Shown: positions 32,000-40,344 of the stretch, piece by piece
Numbering within the stretch: position 1 is the stretch's first letter
Layout: every line of letters starts with the position of its first letter
Source: Rheinheimera nanhaiensis E407-8
GTDB lineage: Bacteria > Pseudomonadota > Gammaproteobacteria > Enterobacterales > Alteromonadaceae
Assembly (NCBI RefSeq): GCF_000296695.1
Contig: NZ_BAFK01000028.1
Span: forward strand, 1 to 40,383
Direction: 5' to 3'
DNA length: 40,383 nucleotides
Translations under genes and position numbers: made by a program
Notes under the pieces: generated by a model
Seen by the model: the letters and a program-made list of their open reading frames with translations, nothing else
Databases searched by the model: none
What the model was told of the DNA's origin: nothing

Positions 32000-32704
32000 A
32001 TGCAATTATTTAAAGCGTTACAACCGATACAAGTGCTGTCGTTTGATTTGGACGACACCCTGTATGATAACAAACCGGTGATTGCCGCTGCCGAGCAGGC
32101 CATGCTGCAGGCACTTGCCTTACATGCGCCGCAAAGCCGGGGGCTGGATAGCGATTTCTGGTGGCAACAGCGCAAACTCTTGGCCAAAACCAACCCAGAG
32201 ATACGCCACGATATTGGCCGCTGGCGCCTGCTGGGCCTGGAGGCAGGCTTACTGTCGCTGGGCCTGGCACACGCCGAGGCAGGCAACATTGCTAAACTGG
32301 CTTACGCTGCCTTTTTAACCGCACGCACCCGTATTACGCTGCAGCCCGACATCATCCGGCTGCTAAGCACTCTGGCACAACATTATCGCCTCATTGCCAT
32401 TACCAATGGCAATGCCAGTATTCACAAGATGGGCGTGGGTGAGTTGTTTGAATTTAGCCTGCAAGCCGGGCCGGATGGCCGGATGAAGCCCTATGCCGAT
32501 TTATTTCTGGCCGCCGCTAACCGGCTACAGGTTAAACCGGGGCAAATACTGCATATTGGCGATAGCCACCGCGCCGATGTGCTGGGCGCGCTCAGCGCCG
32601 GTTGTCAGGCCGCCTGGCTGGATCATCATCAAAGCAGCGTAAGCGTACTGCCGCATATCCGCCTGACCGATGTGCAGCAGTTACAGCTTTTACTATCCCA
32701 CTAA
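32000..32704 (+). CDS. yigB: HAD-family phosphatase YigB
   Basis: A 234-aa HAD hydrolase (E. coli YigB 238). Motif I nucleophile Asp16 and acid Asp18 in 'LSFDLDDTLYDN', motif II 'IAITNGNA' (about 134), motif III Lys in 'GRMKPYADLF' (about 162) and motif IV 'ILHIGDSHRADVLGA' (about 189). In E. coli it dephosphorylates FMN and similar phosphates and affects persistence. In E. coli it sits between xerC and uvrD; here both junctions are split by accessory genes. Confidence 0.92.
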   Translation: MQLFKALQPIQVLSFDLDDTLYDNKPVIAAAEQAMLQALALHAPQSRGLDSDFWWQQRKLLAKTNPEIRHDIGRWRLLGLEAGLLSLGLAHAEAGNIAKLAYAAFLTARTRITLQPDIIRLLSTLAQHYRLIAITNGNASIHKMGVGELFEFSLQAGPDGRMKPYADLFLAAANRLQVKPGQILHIGDSHRADVLGALSAGCQAAWLDHHQSSVSVLPHIRLTDVQQLQLLLSH

Positions 32705-32716
32705 GTTAGCGGAACT

Positions 32717-33199
32717 CTACTTCTGCCGTTCCAGAAACGATGGTGTGGTGCGCTGCCAGCAGATGTCACCGTTTTTGTGTAGCATGGCAGAGTCAATCAC
32801 CAAACGTCCCTGGGCATAACTGATACCCGGCTGTTGTGCTTTGATAAAGGTACCGGACAGCTGCACCCATTCACCATTACAGGGGGAAAAAGACAAACTA
32901 CCTTCTTCGGTATCTGAATCATCTAACACGTTTATGGCGTAAGAGCTAATGCGCAGTTCAGCATGGTCTTTAGAGAAATACAGCGCATCGTGATGAAACC
33001 CAACAAAATAGCCATCCACCAATATTGCTTTGTCAAAATACTGCTCGGGTGAATCAAGCAAACTAATCACATTAGTAAGCGCCTGATAAGATTTTTGTGC
33101 GTAGGCAGCATAAGGCATTAGCGCTGCCGACATTATCAGCAGCAGAGAGCTGGAAAAAGTAGCAAGCGCTGACCGCTTACCCAGCTTTCCAAACGTCAT
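32717..33199 (-). CDS. Tandem exported family, copy A (OB-fold-like)
   Basis: A 160-aa exported protein. Signal peptide with hydrophobic core 'FSSSLLLIMSAALM' and cleavage after Ala-Tyr-Ala (about residue 34). The mature part shares with the next two genes: a 'Asp-Lys-x-Ile-x-Val-Asp-Gly-Tyr-Phe-Val-Gly' strand, 'HAELRISSYAINVLDD', 'CNGEWVQLSGTF', 'GRLVIDSAMLHKNG' and a final Cys-Trp-Gln-Arg. The alternating strands and repeated Gly-Tyr/Phe pattern suggest a small OB-like barrel with one disulfide between the two conserved Cys. No family recognised. It converges on yigB. Confidence 0.75.
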   Translation of the reverse strand: MTFGKLGKRSALATFSSSLLLIMSAALMPYAAYAQKSYQALTNVISLLDSPEQYFDKAILVDGYFVGFHHDALYFSKDHAELRISSYAINVLDDSDTEEGSLSFSPCNGEWVQLSGTFIKAQQPGISYAQGRLVIDSAMLHKNGDICWQRTTPSFLERQK

Positions 33200-33255
33200 T
33201 TAAGCAATTCCAATCTTGTTTGCATTACTTACTACCGGTAAAAACTTGCCAAAAA

Positions 33256-33714
33256 CTATGGCTTGGTGCGCTGCCAGCAGGTTTCACCATTCTTGTGCAA
33301 CACAGCTTTATCGGCAACTAAGCGGCCTTTAAAATAGCTAATGTCTGGGTCTACCGCCTTTACAAAGGTCCCCCAAAGCTCTACCCACTCACCATTACAT
33401 GCCGAAACAGACAAAGCATTCTCCTCATCAACAGAGTCATCTAACACATTGATACTCATAGGTCGCAACAAGTATTCTGCGTGTTGCTCGTCGAAAAAAA
33501 GATTATTCTCACTGTAGCCAATAAAAATGCCATCTACGACGATGTTTTTATCATAATGCTCTTCAGGCGCCGCTATCAGTCTAATAACTGAGGTTTGCAA
33601 CTGATAGGTTTTTGGCGCAGAAACAGCATTTACCGCCGGCAAAAGCGTCATACTTGACAGAATCGCAGTCGATAAGGCATGAAACTTCCGCACATTATGT
33701 TTTTGCCAAGTCAA
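33256..33714 (-). CDS. Tandem exported family, copy B (OB-fold-like)
   Basis: A 152-aa paralog of the genes on either side. Signal peptide ('LSTAILSSMTLLPAVNAVSA') then 'DKNIVVDGIFIGYSENNLFF', 'MSINVLDDSVDEENALSVSA', 'CNGEWVELWGTFVKAVD', 'FKGRLVADKAVLHKNGETCW' and a Gln-Arg end. Closer to copy A than to copy C. Its start overlaps the end of copy C by four bases, so B and C are co-transcribed. Function unknown. Confidence 0.75.
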   Translation of the reverse strand: MTWQKHNVRKFHALSTAILSSMTLLPAVNAVSAPKTYQLQTSVIRLIAAPEEHYDKNIVVDGIFIGYSENNLFFDEQHAEYLLRPMSINVLDDSVDEENALSVSACNGEWVELWGTFVKAVDPDISYFKGRLVADKAVLHKNGETCWQRTKP

Positions 33715-34169
33715 TTAAGCATCTCTACAGGAAACGCCTTTTTTCTCTCCCAACAATACTTGCCCTTAGCATGCGAGAACATCCGATCAACAATTAGCCG
33801 GCCTTGGACTTCTCTACGCTCTTTGTTAAACACTGCCAGGTAATACCCGTGTATTTTTACCCAGCCATTATTGCATTCTGTGTCATTCAGCTCGCCAGTT
33901 TCAGTGTCATCAAGAATGTTTACCGCTGACAATGTGTCACGCACATTGGCGTGCTCAGAAGTGAGGTATAACCAACTGTCACCTGAACTAACGAAGTAGC
34001 CATTAACCGTCACTCTTTTATTTAACGCTGACTTGGGGTTGCTAATCATCTGTATCAGACTTGATGGATGTATCTCAGGACTGCCGTAAAATGCATCCGC
34101 GTCAAACTTTTCGGTTGCATGAGCGCATCCGGACAAAAAAATTAATACAGCCAGATATACTGATTTCAT
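33711..34169 (-). CDS. Tandem exported family, copy C (lipoprotein form)
   Basis: A 152-aa paralog whose signal ends in 'LIFLSGC' (Cys15), a good lipobox, so unlike copies A and B it is probably membrane-tethered. The mature part keeps 'NKRVTVNGYFVSSGDSWLYL', 'AVNILDDTETG', 'CNNGWVKIHGYYLAV', 'VQGRLIVDRM' and ends with 'CWERKK'. It is the most divergent copy. It follows the orphan 152-166-aa gene by two bases, so the leftward unit starts there. Function unknown. Confidence 0.75.
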   Translation of the reverse strand: MKSVYLAVLIFLSGCAHATEKFDADAFYGSPEIHPSSLIQMISNPKSALNKRVTVNGYFVSSGDSWLYLTSEHANVRDTLSAVNILDDTETGELNDTECNNGWVKIHGYYLAVFNKERREVQGRLIVDRMFSHAKGKYCWERKKAFPVEMLN

Positions 34170-34171
34170 TA

Positions 34172-34630
34172 TTATTTAAACCTTTTGAAAGTATTCTCAT
34201 CGCAGTAAAAAACAGATTTCAGAGCATCCATACCTGTTCCAATTAAAAAAACAGGGGTTTGAGTTTTTCTGGAAAGCTGTTTGCAGTCATGCACGGTTGT
34301 CCGACCCATAATACTGGTTAATCGATAACTTGGCGGTGCCGCAGCAACAATAGCTGCTTCTTGAAAAATATCCTGCCAAGTGCAAACAAGACCATTTTGA
34401 AAGCACTCGCGCCCATCCCATGCATCTGTCCCTATCGTCCCTAATTTATATTCACCACTTTTGTCCTTTCTAACAACAAGGCCGATAAATCTGTGCCGTC
34501 TGATTGGGTCTGCAGTTAAAGGATCATGTGCTAACCTTGACTGCATGCCGAGATTACCTCTGGCAACATCTAAAACTGCCAAAAATTTCTTGTCGTCACA
34601 TAGCGCTTTACACTCTTCAATCCCTGCCAT
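34172..34630 (-). CDS. Hypothetical cytosolic protein upstream of the tandem family
   Basis: A 152-aa soluble protein with no signal peptide and six Cys, four of them in pairs spread through the chain ('CKALCDD', 'ECFQNGLVCTW'). 'HRFIGLVVRKDKSGEYKLGT', 'TSIMGRTTVHDC' and 'PVFLIGTGMDALKSVF' are prominent, unrecognised stretches. ATG 34630 has a strong AGGAGA ribosome site; a longer start at 34672 lacks one. It is first in the leftward unit with the tandem exported genes, so a link to them is plausible. Function unknown. Confidence 0.68.
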   Translation of the reverse strand: MAGIEECKALCDDKKFLAVLDVARGNLGMQSRLAHDPLTADPIRRHRFIGLVVRKDKSGEYKLGTIGTDAWDGRECFQNGLVCTWQDIFQEAAIVAAAPPSYRLTSIMGRTTVHDCKQLSRKTQTPVFLIGTGMDALKSVFYCDENTFKRFK

Positions 34631-34762
34631 CTTGCTTTCTCCTGATAAAACGAAGCCGCAGTATAAAAACACCCAGCCATAACATCAACTTTATTTAAAC
34701 TAATAATTAACATTGTCGTTGGAATATGCTGGTTATTTATCCACTAAAACGGCGGGCTTTAC

Positions 34763-34790
34763 TTGGCGCTTTGGCTTGGGCTGTTATAAT
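34763..34790 (+). promoter_or_regulatory. Likely uvrD promoter
   Basis: TTGGCG (34763-34768), 16-base spacer, perfect TATAAT (34785-34790), 31 bases before the uvrD start. With the accessory block upstream, uvrD must be driven locally rather than by the lysA-xerC operon. Confidence 0.7.
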
Positions 34791-34820
34791 GGCGGCCATT
34801 GTGGTTAGCGAGATTGACTA

Positions 34821-36992
34821 ATGGATGTTTCTTACCTGCTGGACGGGCTTAACGATAAACAACGCGATGCGGTGGCCGCACCACCGCAAAATATGCTGGT
34901 GCTGGCCGGGGCCGGCAGTGGCAAAACCCGCGTGCTGGTGCATCGTTTAGCCTGGTTAATGCAGGTAGAGCGGGTGGCGCCCTATAGTTTGCTGGCGGTA
35001 ACCTTTACCAACAAAGCGTCGCAGGAAATGCGCGGCCGCATTGAAAGCACTATTGGCGTCAGTTTAAACAACCTGTGGATGGGCACCTTTCACGGTTTGT
35101 CGCACCGTATGTTACGCGCACATTATCAGGACGCCGGTTTGCCGCAGGGCTTTCAAATCATCGACAGCGACGATCAGTACCGGCTGGTAAAGCGGGTATT
35201 AAAAGCGCTGAACCTGGATGAAAAACACTGGCCACCAAAACAAATTCAATGGTTTATTAATGCCCGTAAAGATGATGGCCTGCGCCCGGCCATGATTGAC
35301 GCTGCCGGTGATTTTAGCCTGCAGCAAATGGTCAAGATCTACGGTGCTTATCAGGACATGTGCGACCGCGCCGGCTTGGTCGACTTTGCCGAAATACTGC
35401 TACGCAGCTATGAGTTGTTAAAGCAAAACAGCGAGGTACGCGGCCATTATCAGCAGCGCTTTCGTCATATCCTGGTAGACGAATTTCAGGATACCAATGC
35501 TATTCAGTACCAGTGGCTACGCTTACTGGCCGGCACTAACGCCAAAGTGATGATTGTCGGCGATGACGACCAGTCAATCTACGGCTGGCGCGGCGCCCGG
35601 GTAGAGAACATTCAAACCTTCTTAAAAGATTTCCCCGATGTTGAAACGGTGCGGCTGGAGCAAAACTACCGCTCAACCGAGACCATCCTAAAAGCCGCCA
35701 ATGCGGTCATTGCCAACAATACTGATCGGCTGGGTAAGGATCTCTGGACCGACGGTGCCCGTGGCGAAGTGATCTCGTTATACACTGCCTTTAACGAGCT
35801 GGATGAAGCGCGTTTTATTGTTGGCCGCATCCGCGACTGGCATAAACAGGGTGATCGCTTAAGTGAAACCGCTATTTTGTACCGCAATAACGCGCAGTCG
35901 CGGGTATTAGAAGAAGCGCTGATTCAGGAAGGGCTGCATTACCGCATTTATGGCGGCCTGCGCTTTTATGAACGGCAGGAAATTAAAGACGCGCTGGCCT
36001 ATTTACGCCTGCTGCATAACCGCCAGGACGATGCGGCGCTGGAGCGGGTAATTAACACGCCGGTGCGCGGCATTGGCGATACCACCTTAAACAAGGTACG
36101 TGAATATGCCCGCGCCCAGCAGCAAACGCTGTGGCAGAGCCTGCAGCAAATGTTGGCACAAAAGCAGTTGACCGGACGGGCCGCCTCAGCCATTGCCAAT
36201 TTTATGCAGTTAATCGACGAGCTAGATAGCCAGGCCACTGATTTGCCGCTGCATGAGCAGGCCGAGCATGTCATTAAACGCTCAGGCTTATATGCGATGT
36301 ATCAGGCGGAAAAAGGCGAGAAGGCCGAAACCCGCATTGAAAACTTAAACGAGCTGATCACGGCCTGCCAGAACTTTGATGAACGCCGCGCCGAAGATAT
36401 GACGCCACTGGCGGCGTTTTTATCGCAGGCTGCGCTGGAAGCCGGTGAATATCAGGCTGAAGAGCACTCAGATGCCGTGCAGCTGATGACATTACACAGC
36501 GCTAAGGGTTTGGAGTTTCCACTGGTATTTATCTGTGGTCTGGAAGAAGGCATGTTCCCCAGCCAGCAAAGTGGCGATGACCCAACAAGGCTAGAGGAAG
36601 AGCGCCGGCTGTGTTATGTCGGTATGACGCGGGCGATGAAAAAGCTGTATTTAACCCATGCCGAAAGCCGGCGGCTTTACGGCCAGGAGCAATACCCGAA
36701 ACCCTCGCGCTTTATCCGTGAAATTCCGGCTGAATACGTGGAAGAAATCCGCCTGACGACGCAGGTTAGCCGGCCCACCCAGTTTAACCGCTTCAGCAGT
36801 GCCGCCAGCCATGTCGCTTTTGAAAACACCGGCTTTAAACTGGGCCAGCGTGTACTGCACGATAAGTTCGGTGAAGGCACAGTGCTGAATTACGAAGGCA
36901 CCGGTAGCCAGTCGCGTATTCAGGTCAATTTTGACGGCCTGGGCAGTAAGTGGCTGGTTACCGCCTATGCCCGCTTACAGGCCGTCGGCTAA
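34821..36992 (+). CDS. uvrD: DNA helicase II (UvrD)
   Basis: A 723-aa SF1A helicase (E. coli 720) for nucleotide-excision and mismatch repair. Walker A 'LAGAGSGKTRVLV' at 28-40, motif Ia 'AVTFTNKASQEMRGRI', Walker B 'ILVDEFQDTN' (about 217-226), 'GDDDQSIYGWRGA' motif III (about 249), 'LEQNYRSTETIL' motif IV, 'VQLMTLHSAKGLEFPLVFIC' motif V and 'EERRLCYVGMTRAMKKLYL' motif VI. C-terminal Tudor-like RNA-polymerase-binding region 'GFKLGQRVLHDKFGEG'. All helicase motifs are intact. tmcA starts directly after its stop. Confidence 0.98.
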   Translation: MDVSYLLDGLNDKQRDAVAAPPQNMLVLAGAGSGKTRVLVHRLAWLMQVERVAPYSLLAVTFTNKASQEMRGRIESTIGVSLNNLWMGTFHGLSHRMLRAHYQDAGLPQGFQIIDSDDQYRLVKRVLKALNLDEKHWPPKQIQWFINARKDDGLRPAMIDAAGDFSLQQMVKIYGAYQDMCDRAGLVDFAEILLRSYELLKQNSEVRGHYQQRFRHILVDEFQDTNAIQYQWLRLLAGTNAKVMIVGDDDQSIYGWRGARVENIQTFLKDFPDVETVRLEQNYRSTETILKAANAVIANNTDRLGKDLWTDGARGEVISLYTAFNELDEARFIVGRIRDWHKQGDRLSETAILYRNNAQSRVLEEALIQEGLHYRIYGGLRFYERQEIKDALAYLRLLHNRQDDAALERVINTPVRGIGDTTLNKVREYARAQQQTLWQSLQQMLAQKQLTGRAASAIANFMQLIDELDSQATDLPLHEQAEHVIKRSGLYAMYQAEKGEKAETRIENLNELITACQNFDERRAEDMTPLAAFLSQAALEAGEYQAEEHSDAVQLMTLHSAKGLEFPLVFICGLEEGMFPSQQSGDDPTRLEEERRLCYVGMTRAMKKLYLTHAESRRLYGQEQYPKPSRFIREIPAEYVEEIRLTTQVSRPTQFNRFSSAASHVAFENTGFKLGQRVLHDKFGEGTVLNYEGTGSQSRIQVNFDGLGSKWLVTAYARLQAVG

Positions 36993-39092
36993 ATGCGCAG
37001 CAGCCTGCTGAGTCAACTTCTGCACTGGCAACAGCAGGCGGCCAGCCTGCAAATCCGCTTGCCTGTGGTTTGGCAAGGTGAGCGTGACGCGCTGCTGGCA
37101 CAGTGCCGGTTATTACTGCAGCAGCACCAGGCACCCACTTTATACTGGCTGGGCGATAACGCGCCAGAACATGCGGTTCAGTTAAGCAACCGGCAAAACT
37201 ATCAGCTGCTGGGTAGCGAATGCGATATGCTGGTGATCAATGCATTTAGCGGTTTTAACGCCGATCTGGTGGCGGCCTCGGCCGGTTGTGTTAAGGCCGG
37301 CGGGATCTGGCTGCTGTTGTGCCCACCTTTTGCACAGTGGCGACAACAAGCCAATATAGCGCATAAAAACCTGCTGCCTTATCCTTTGGATGCCAATAGT
37401 CATCAGGGCCATTTCATCCCGTTTTGGCTTAGCCAGCTGCAGCAACAAAATGTGCTGCTACTGGAGAATCAAACTCTGGTAAAACCGCTTAATTGGCCAG
37501 CAGCGCCTGCGACGCTAACAGCCAGTGCACCCTGTGCTACGCCAGACCAACACCAGGCGGTTGAGGCTATCTTACATGTGGTAAGTGGCCACAGACGCCG
37601 GCCGCTGGTGCTGACGGCAGACCGTGGTCGCGGTAAATCGGCAGCGCTGGGTATTGCCGCCGCGCAGCTTATTAACACAGCCACAGCGGCTAAACAGCTT
37701 ATTATTACAGCGCCATCGCCACAGGCGGCACAAACGGCGCTAAAGCATTTTCAGCAGCTGACAGACCCAACACAGCATCAGCAGTTACAGTTTGTGCCTT
37801 TTGATCAGTTGCTAGGTGATAAGCCAAAAGCTGACTTGCTGCTGGTCGATGAAGCTGCGGCCATTCCCACCCCAGTGCTGCAACAACTGCTAAAGCAGTT
37901 TAGCCGCATTGTATTTGCGACTACCGAGCATGGCTATGAAGGCACCGGCCGTGGTTTTCAGCTGCGTTTTATGCATTACCTGAGCGAGCAGTGCCCCAAG
38001 TGGCATAAATTAGAGTTACAACAGCCGATCCGTTATCAGCAACAGGACCCGTTGGAGCAGCTCATCTTTAGCGGCTTTCTGCTCACGCAAAACCTGACGG
38101 TGCCAGAGCAGCTTAACACCGCCGCGCGGCAATATTGTCAGTATCAGGCCAGTGACTGGCTTAACCGGCCAGATATACTGCAACAGGTTTTTAGCCTATT
38201 GAGCCTGGCGCATTATCAAACGCAGGTAAAAGACTTAGCAGCCCTGCTGGATAACAGCCAACTGCGGGTATTTACCCTGGAACAGCAAGGCCAGGTACTG
38301 GCCTGTGCACTGGTCAGCATTGAGGGTAGCATCAGCGCCTCGCTGACCAACGCCATTTATCAGGGCGAGCGGCGGGTGCAAGGCCATTTACTGGCGCAAA
38401 GCCTGGCATTTCATCTTGCCCGGCCCGAGTTAGCACAGCTGCCGTTATGGCGGATAATGCGTATCGCAGTGCAACCCGCCTTACAAAGGCAGCAATTAGG
38501 CAGCAGCTTACTGCAGCATATCGCCGGCGCAGCTAAACAACAGCAGCTCGCTTATTTGGGCACAAGCTTTGCTGCCAGTACGGATCTTATACACTTCTGG
38601 CAGCAAGCCGGTTACGAGCCTGTGCGCCTGGGCCACAGCAGCGATAATGCCAGCGCCGAGTATTCAATATTAATGCTGCGCCCGGTCAACGGCGATGCAG
38701 ATACCGTGCGTACTATGCAGCACGACTTTAGCCAGCAGCTGTACTGGCGCTTAGCACATTATCCAAGGCTTAATACCGGACTATTGCTGCAGCTAATAGA
38801 GCCACCGCCGCCAGTGCCACTCACCCAAGCAGAGCTGGCACAGCTTGCGCTATTCTGCCAGGGTAAGCGGCCTTATGAATTGGTCAGTCATTTGCTGTTA
38901 AGCTGGTTTAATCTACATTACAAAACACTGGAGATAGCACTGCAGCAGGAGTTGGCAGCCTTGCTGTGGCAGCAAAGCTGCTGGGCAGTATTACAACAGC
39001 AGTTTGGTTACAACAGCATGAAGGCCATGCTCACTAAGATCGGTCAAAGGCTTCATAATGGTGGTTATTTGTCTTGTTGCACCACCGGTTAA
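36993..39092 (+). CDS. tmcA: tRNA(Met) cytidine acetyltransferase
   Basis: A 699-aa enzyme (E. coli TmcA 671) that acetylates C34 of elongator tRNA-Met using acetyl-CoA and ATP. An N-terminal domain (about 1-175), a RecA/DEAD-like ATPase domain with P-loop 'LTADRGRGKSAALG' (about 206-219) and 'LLLVDEAAAIPTPVL' (about 284-298), then a GNAT domain (about 410-560; 'RIAVQPALQRQQLGSSLL') and a tRNA-binding tail. It begins right after the uvrD TAA, so the two are co-transcribed. Gln-rich in the linkers like many proteins of this genome. Confidence 0.95.
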   Translation: MRSSLLSQLLHWQQQAASLQIRLPVVWQGERDALLAQCRLLLQQHQAPTLYWLGDNAPEHAVQLSNRQNYQLLGSECDMLVINAFSGFNADLVAASAGCVKAGGIWLLLCPPFAQWRQQANIAHKNLLPYPLDANSHQGHFIPFWLSQLQQQNVLLLENQTLVKPLNWPAAPATLTASAPCATPDQHQAVEAILHVVSGHRRRPLVLTADRGRGKSAALGIAAAQLINTATAAKQLIITAPSPQAAQTALKHFQQLTDPTQHQQLQFVPFDQLLGDKPKADLLLVDEAAAIPTPVLQQLLKQFSRIVFATTEHGYEGTGRGFQLRFMHYLSEQCPKWHKLELQQPIRYQQQDPLEQLIFSGFLLTQNLTVPEQLNTAARQYCQYQASDWLNRPDILQQVFSLLSLAHYQTQVKDLAALLDNSQLRVFTLEQQGQVLACALVSIEGSISASLTNAIYQGERRVQGHLLAQSLAFHLARPELAQLPLWRIMRIAVQPALQRQQLGSSLLQHIAGAAKQQQLAYLGTSFAASTDLIHFWQQAGYEPVRLGHSSDNASAEYSILMLRPVNGDADTVRTMQHDFSQQLYWRLAHYPRLNTGLLLQLIEPPPPVPLTQAELAQLALFCQGKRPYELVSHLLLSWFNLHYKTLEIALQQELAALLWQQSCWAVLQQQFGYNSMKAMLTKIGQRLHNGGYLSCCTTG

Positions 39093-39171
39093 GCTGATCA
39101 AACCAGTATTCGCTTTCTTTTTCTGTTAGCTCAGGCTAAGGTGCCGCCAACATTTTTCGGATATTGTCTTT

Positions 39172-39975
39172 ATGTTAATTGTTTTACCTTTGCTGGGTGC
39201 ATTAACACTCACCGCTATCAGTGGCCAAAGCTGGTCTACGTCAGAAAAGCGTACGCTGCAATCCGCTATTAATAGCGCCCTGCATTCAGCGGAGATCACT
39301 AGGTTTTATCAGCTCTGTAAAGAACAGCCTGCCGATGGCTCGGCGCCATACAGCCTGACAGATAAAGAACAGCAGCGCCTGCAGACGCTGCTGCAGCAAA
39401 AAGTACATACACAGAATATTGACCAGCTACTGAAATTGGATAGCAAACTGACACAAAGTGTCAAAGCGAATATCGTGGCGCCGTCCAGCTGTGAGGACAG
39501 TAAGGCTGTGCAGACCTTGTTAGATAATTACGAAGTGGCGTTGTTCTCATTAGATATTGCCATGCCATTAGAACGAGCGATAAGCCGAAGTACGGCCGTC
39601 AAAACACCGCAAGCCAGTTCAAGTGCGGTACAGCAACTTATTGATCGCAGCCATGCAATAGCCTTGGTAAATGTTGTTGATAAACAGCAACTCAATGCTG
39701 TGCAACAAGCAAATTACTTACATCCAGATTACAGCGGCCGTTATGTGTTTAAAGTGCAACATGGCTGGCGGGCAAACATAAATTACTACTTAGGTATGCA
39801 TATTTTTGTCGCTGATAAAGACATTGATAAGCTGGAAAAGCAATGGCTGATCTTTCTGGATAAAAATGGCCACTTTATTAAGGCGTTAGAATTCAATAAG
39901 GCCAGACCCTACCTGAACACCCTGAAAGATGCCCAGTGGCGTTATGATGTATATGGTAACCTGCACCGCAATTAA
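39172..39975 (+). CDS. Secreted hypothetical protein
   Basis: A 267-aa protein with a short N-terminal hydrophobic signal (LIVLPLLGALTLTAISG, residues 2-18), helical middle with several Gln/Leu-rich segments (about 60-150), and a C-terminal mixed domain 'YSGRYVFKVQHGWRANINYY' to 'LIFLDKNGHFIKALEF'. Two Cys (about 49 and 108) could pair. No family recognised; the C-terminal part looks like a beta-rich domain reporting surface or envelope function, but this is only an impression. The ribosome site is weak. A strong terminator follows. Confidence 0.7.
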   Translation: MLIVLPLLGALTLTAISGQSWSTSEKRTLQSAINSALHSAEITRFYQLCKEQPADGSAPYSLTDKEQQRLQTLLQQKVHTQNIDQLLKLDSKLTQSVKANIVAPSSCEDSKAVQTLLDNYEVALFSLDIAMPLERAISRSTAVKTPQASSSAVQQLIDRSHAIALVNVVDKQQLNAVQQANYLHPDYSGRYVFKVQHGWRANINYYLGMHIFVADKDIDKLEKQWLIFLDKNGHFIKALEFNKARPYLNTLKDAQWRYDVYGNLHRN

Positions 39976-39991
39976 TATTGAAGTACCGACC

Positions 39992-40014
39992 AAGCCCGCT
40001 TAGCGGGCTTTTTT
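39992..40014 (+). terminator. Rho-independent terminator after the secreted hypothetical
   Basis: AAGCCCGC-TTA-GCGGGCTT followed by T4; 8-bp stem. It ends 39 bases after the stop codon. Confidence 0.92.
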
Positions 40015-40042
40015 ATTGCTGGCATTAGAGCGGTTTTGCATA

Positions 40043-40122
40043 GCGACAAAGGTGTCGGGAACACCTTTGGACGTTGCATCGCAACGGTCCGCAGGACGAA
40101 ACACAGGAGGTGTTTCGCAATG
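40043..40122 (+). repeat. Hairpin-array element, copy A
   Basis: An 80-bp element, GCGACAAA to GCAATG, made of successive short hairpins: CAAAGGTGT/ACACCTTTG, CGTTGC/GCAACG, GTCC/GGAC and CGAAACAC/GTGTTTCG. It aligns along its length with the reverse complement of 40179-40257. The flanks GCATAGCGA (40038) and ATGCTACAC (to 40128) are contiguous in the 5S gene at 40366-40383. Confidence 0.75.
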
Positions 40123-40178
40123 CTACACGCGCAGCGCTGTAGCTGGTGTGCGGCAGTAGTGCGCCTGGCGGTGAACTA

Positions 40179-40257
40179 CATTGCTCACCCCATCCATGGG
40201 GTTCGCCGCTTGGCGGCCAGCTGAAGCTGTCCAAAAATGTTCCAGACATTTTGTCGC
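40179..40257 (-). repeat. Hairpin-array element, copy B (inverted)
   Basis: A 79-bp element in the opposite orientation to copy A, with hairpins CAAAATGT/ACATTTTTG, GCCGC/GCGGC and CCCCAT/ATGGGG. It is flanked on the left by GCCTGGCGGTGAACTAC (also at 40345-40361 in the 5S) and on the right by GCATAGCG (40256-40263), again 5S-like. Confidence 0.75.
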
Positions 40258-40302
40258 ATAGCGTTCGCCCGCTCGGGCAGATAACCACCAGGCAATACAA
40301 AT

Positions 40303-40331
40303 AAAAAAGCCCTTCGTTTTCACGAAGGGCT
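40303..40331 (-). terminator. rRNA operon terminator
   Basis: On the minus strand AGCCCTTCG-TGAAAA-CGAAGGGCT followed by U6, a 9-bp stem just past the 5S 3' end. A textbook intrinsic terminator for the leftward rRNA operon. Confidence 0.93.
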
Positions 40332-40344
40332 GGTTTATTTGGGA

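Larger units (their letters stand above)
40015..40344. other. Non-coding spacer between the last gene and the rRNA operon
   Basis: About 330 bp with no supported gene. It holds two inverted ~80-bp hairpin elements (40043-40122 and 40179-40257), short blocks matching the 5S rRNA 3' end, and the rRNA terminator at 40303-40331. Reading frames through it run across hairpins and are not credible. Confidence 0.75.

Noticed and set aside
34729..34744. CTG-N10-CAC upstream of uvrD as a LexA box
   Set aside because: The second half-site is CAC, not CAG, and the centre is not the alternating TA pattern; too weak to claim SOS control.
40025..40323. Leftward reading frames of 66-91 codons between the last gene and the rRNA terminator
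   Set aside because: They run through the hairpin elements and 5S-like blocks, lack ribosome sites, and are explained by the repeats.
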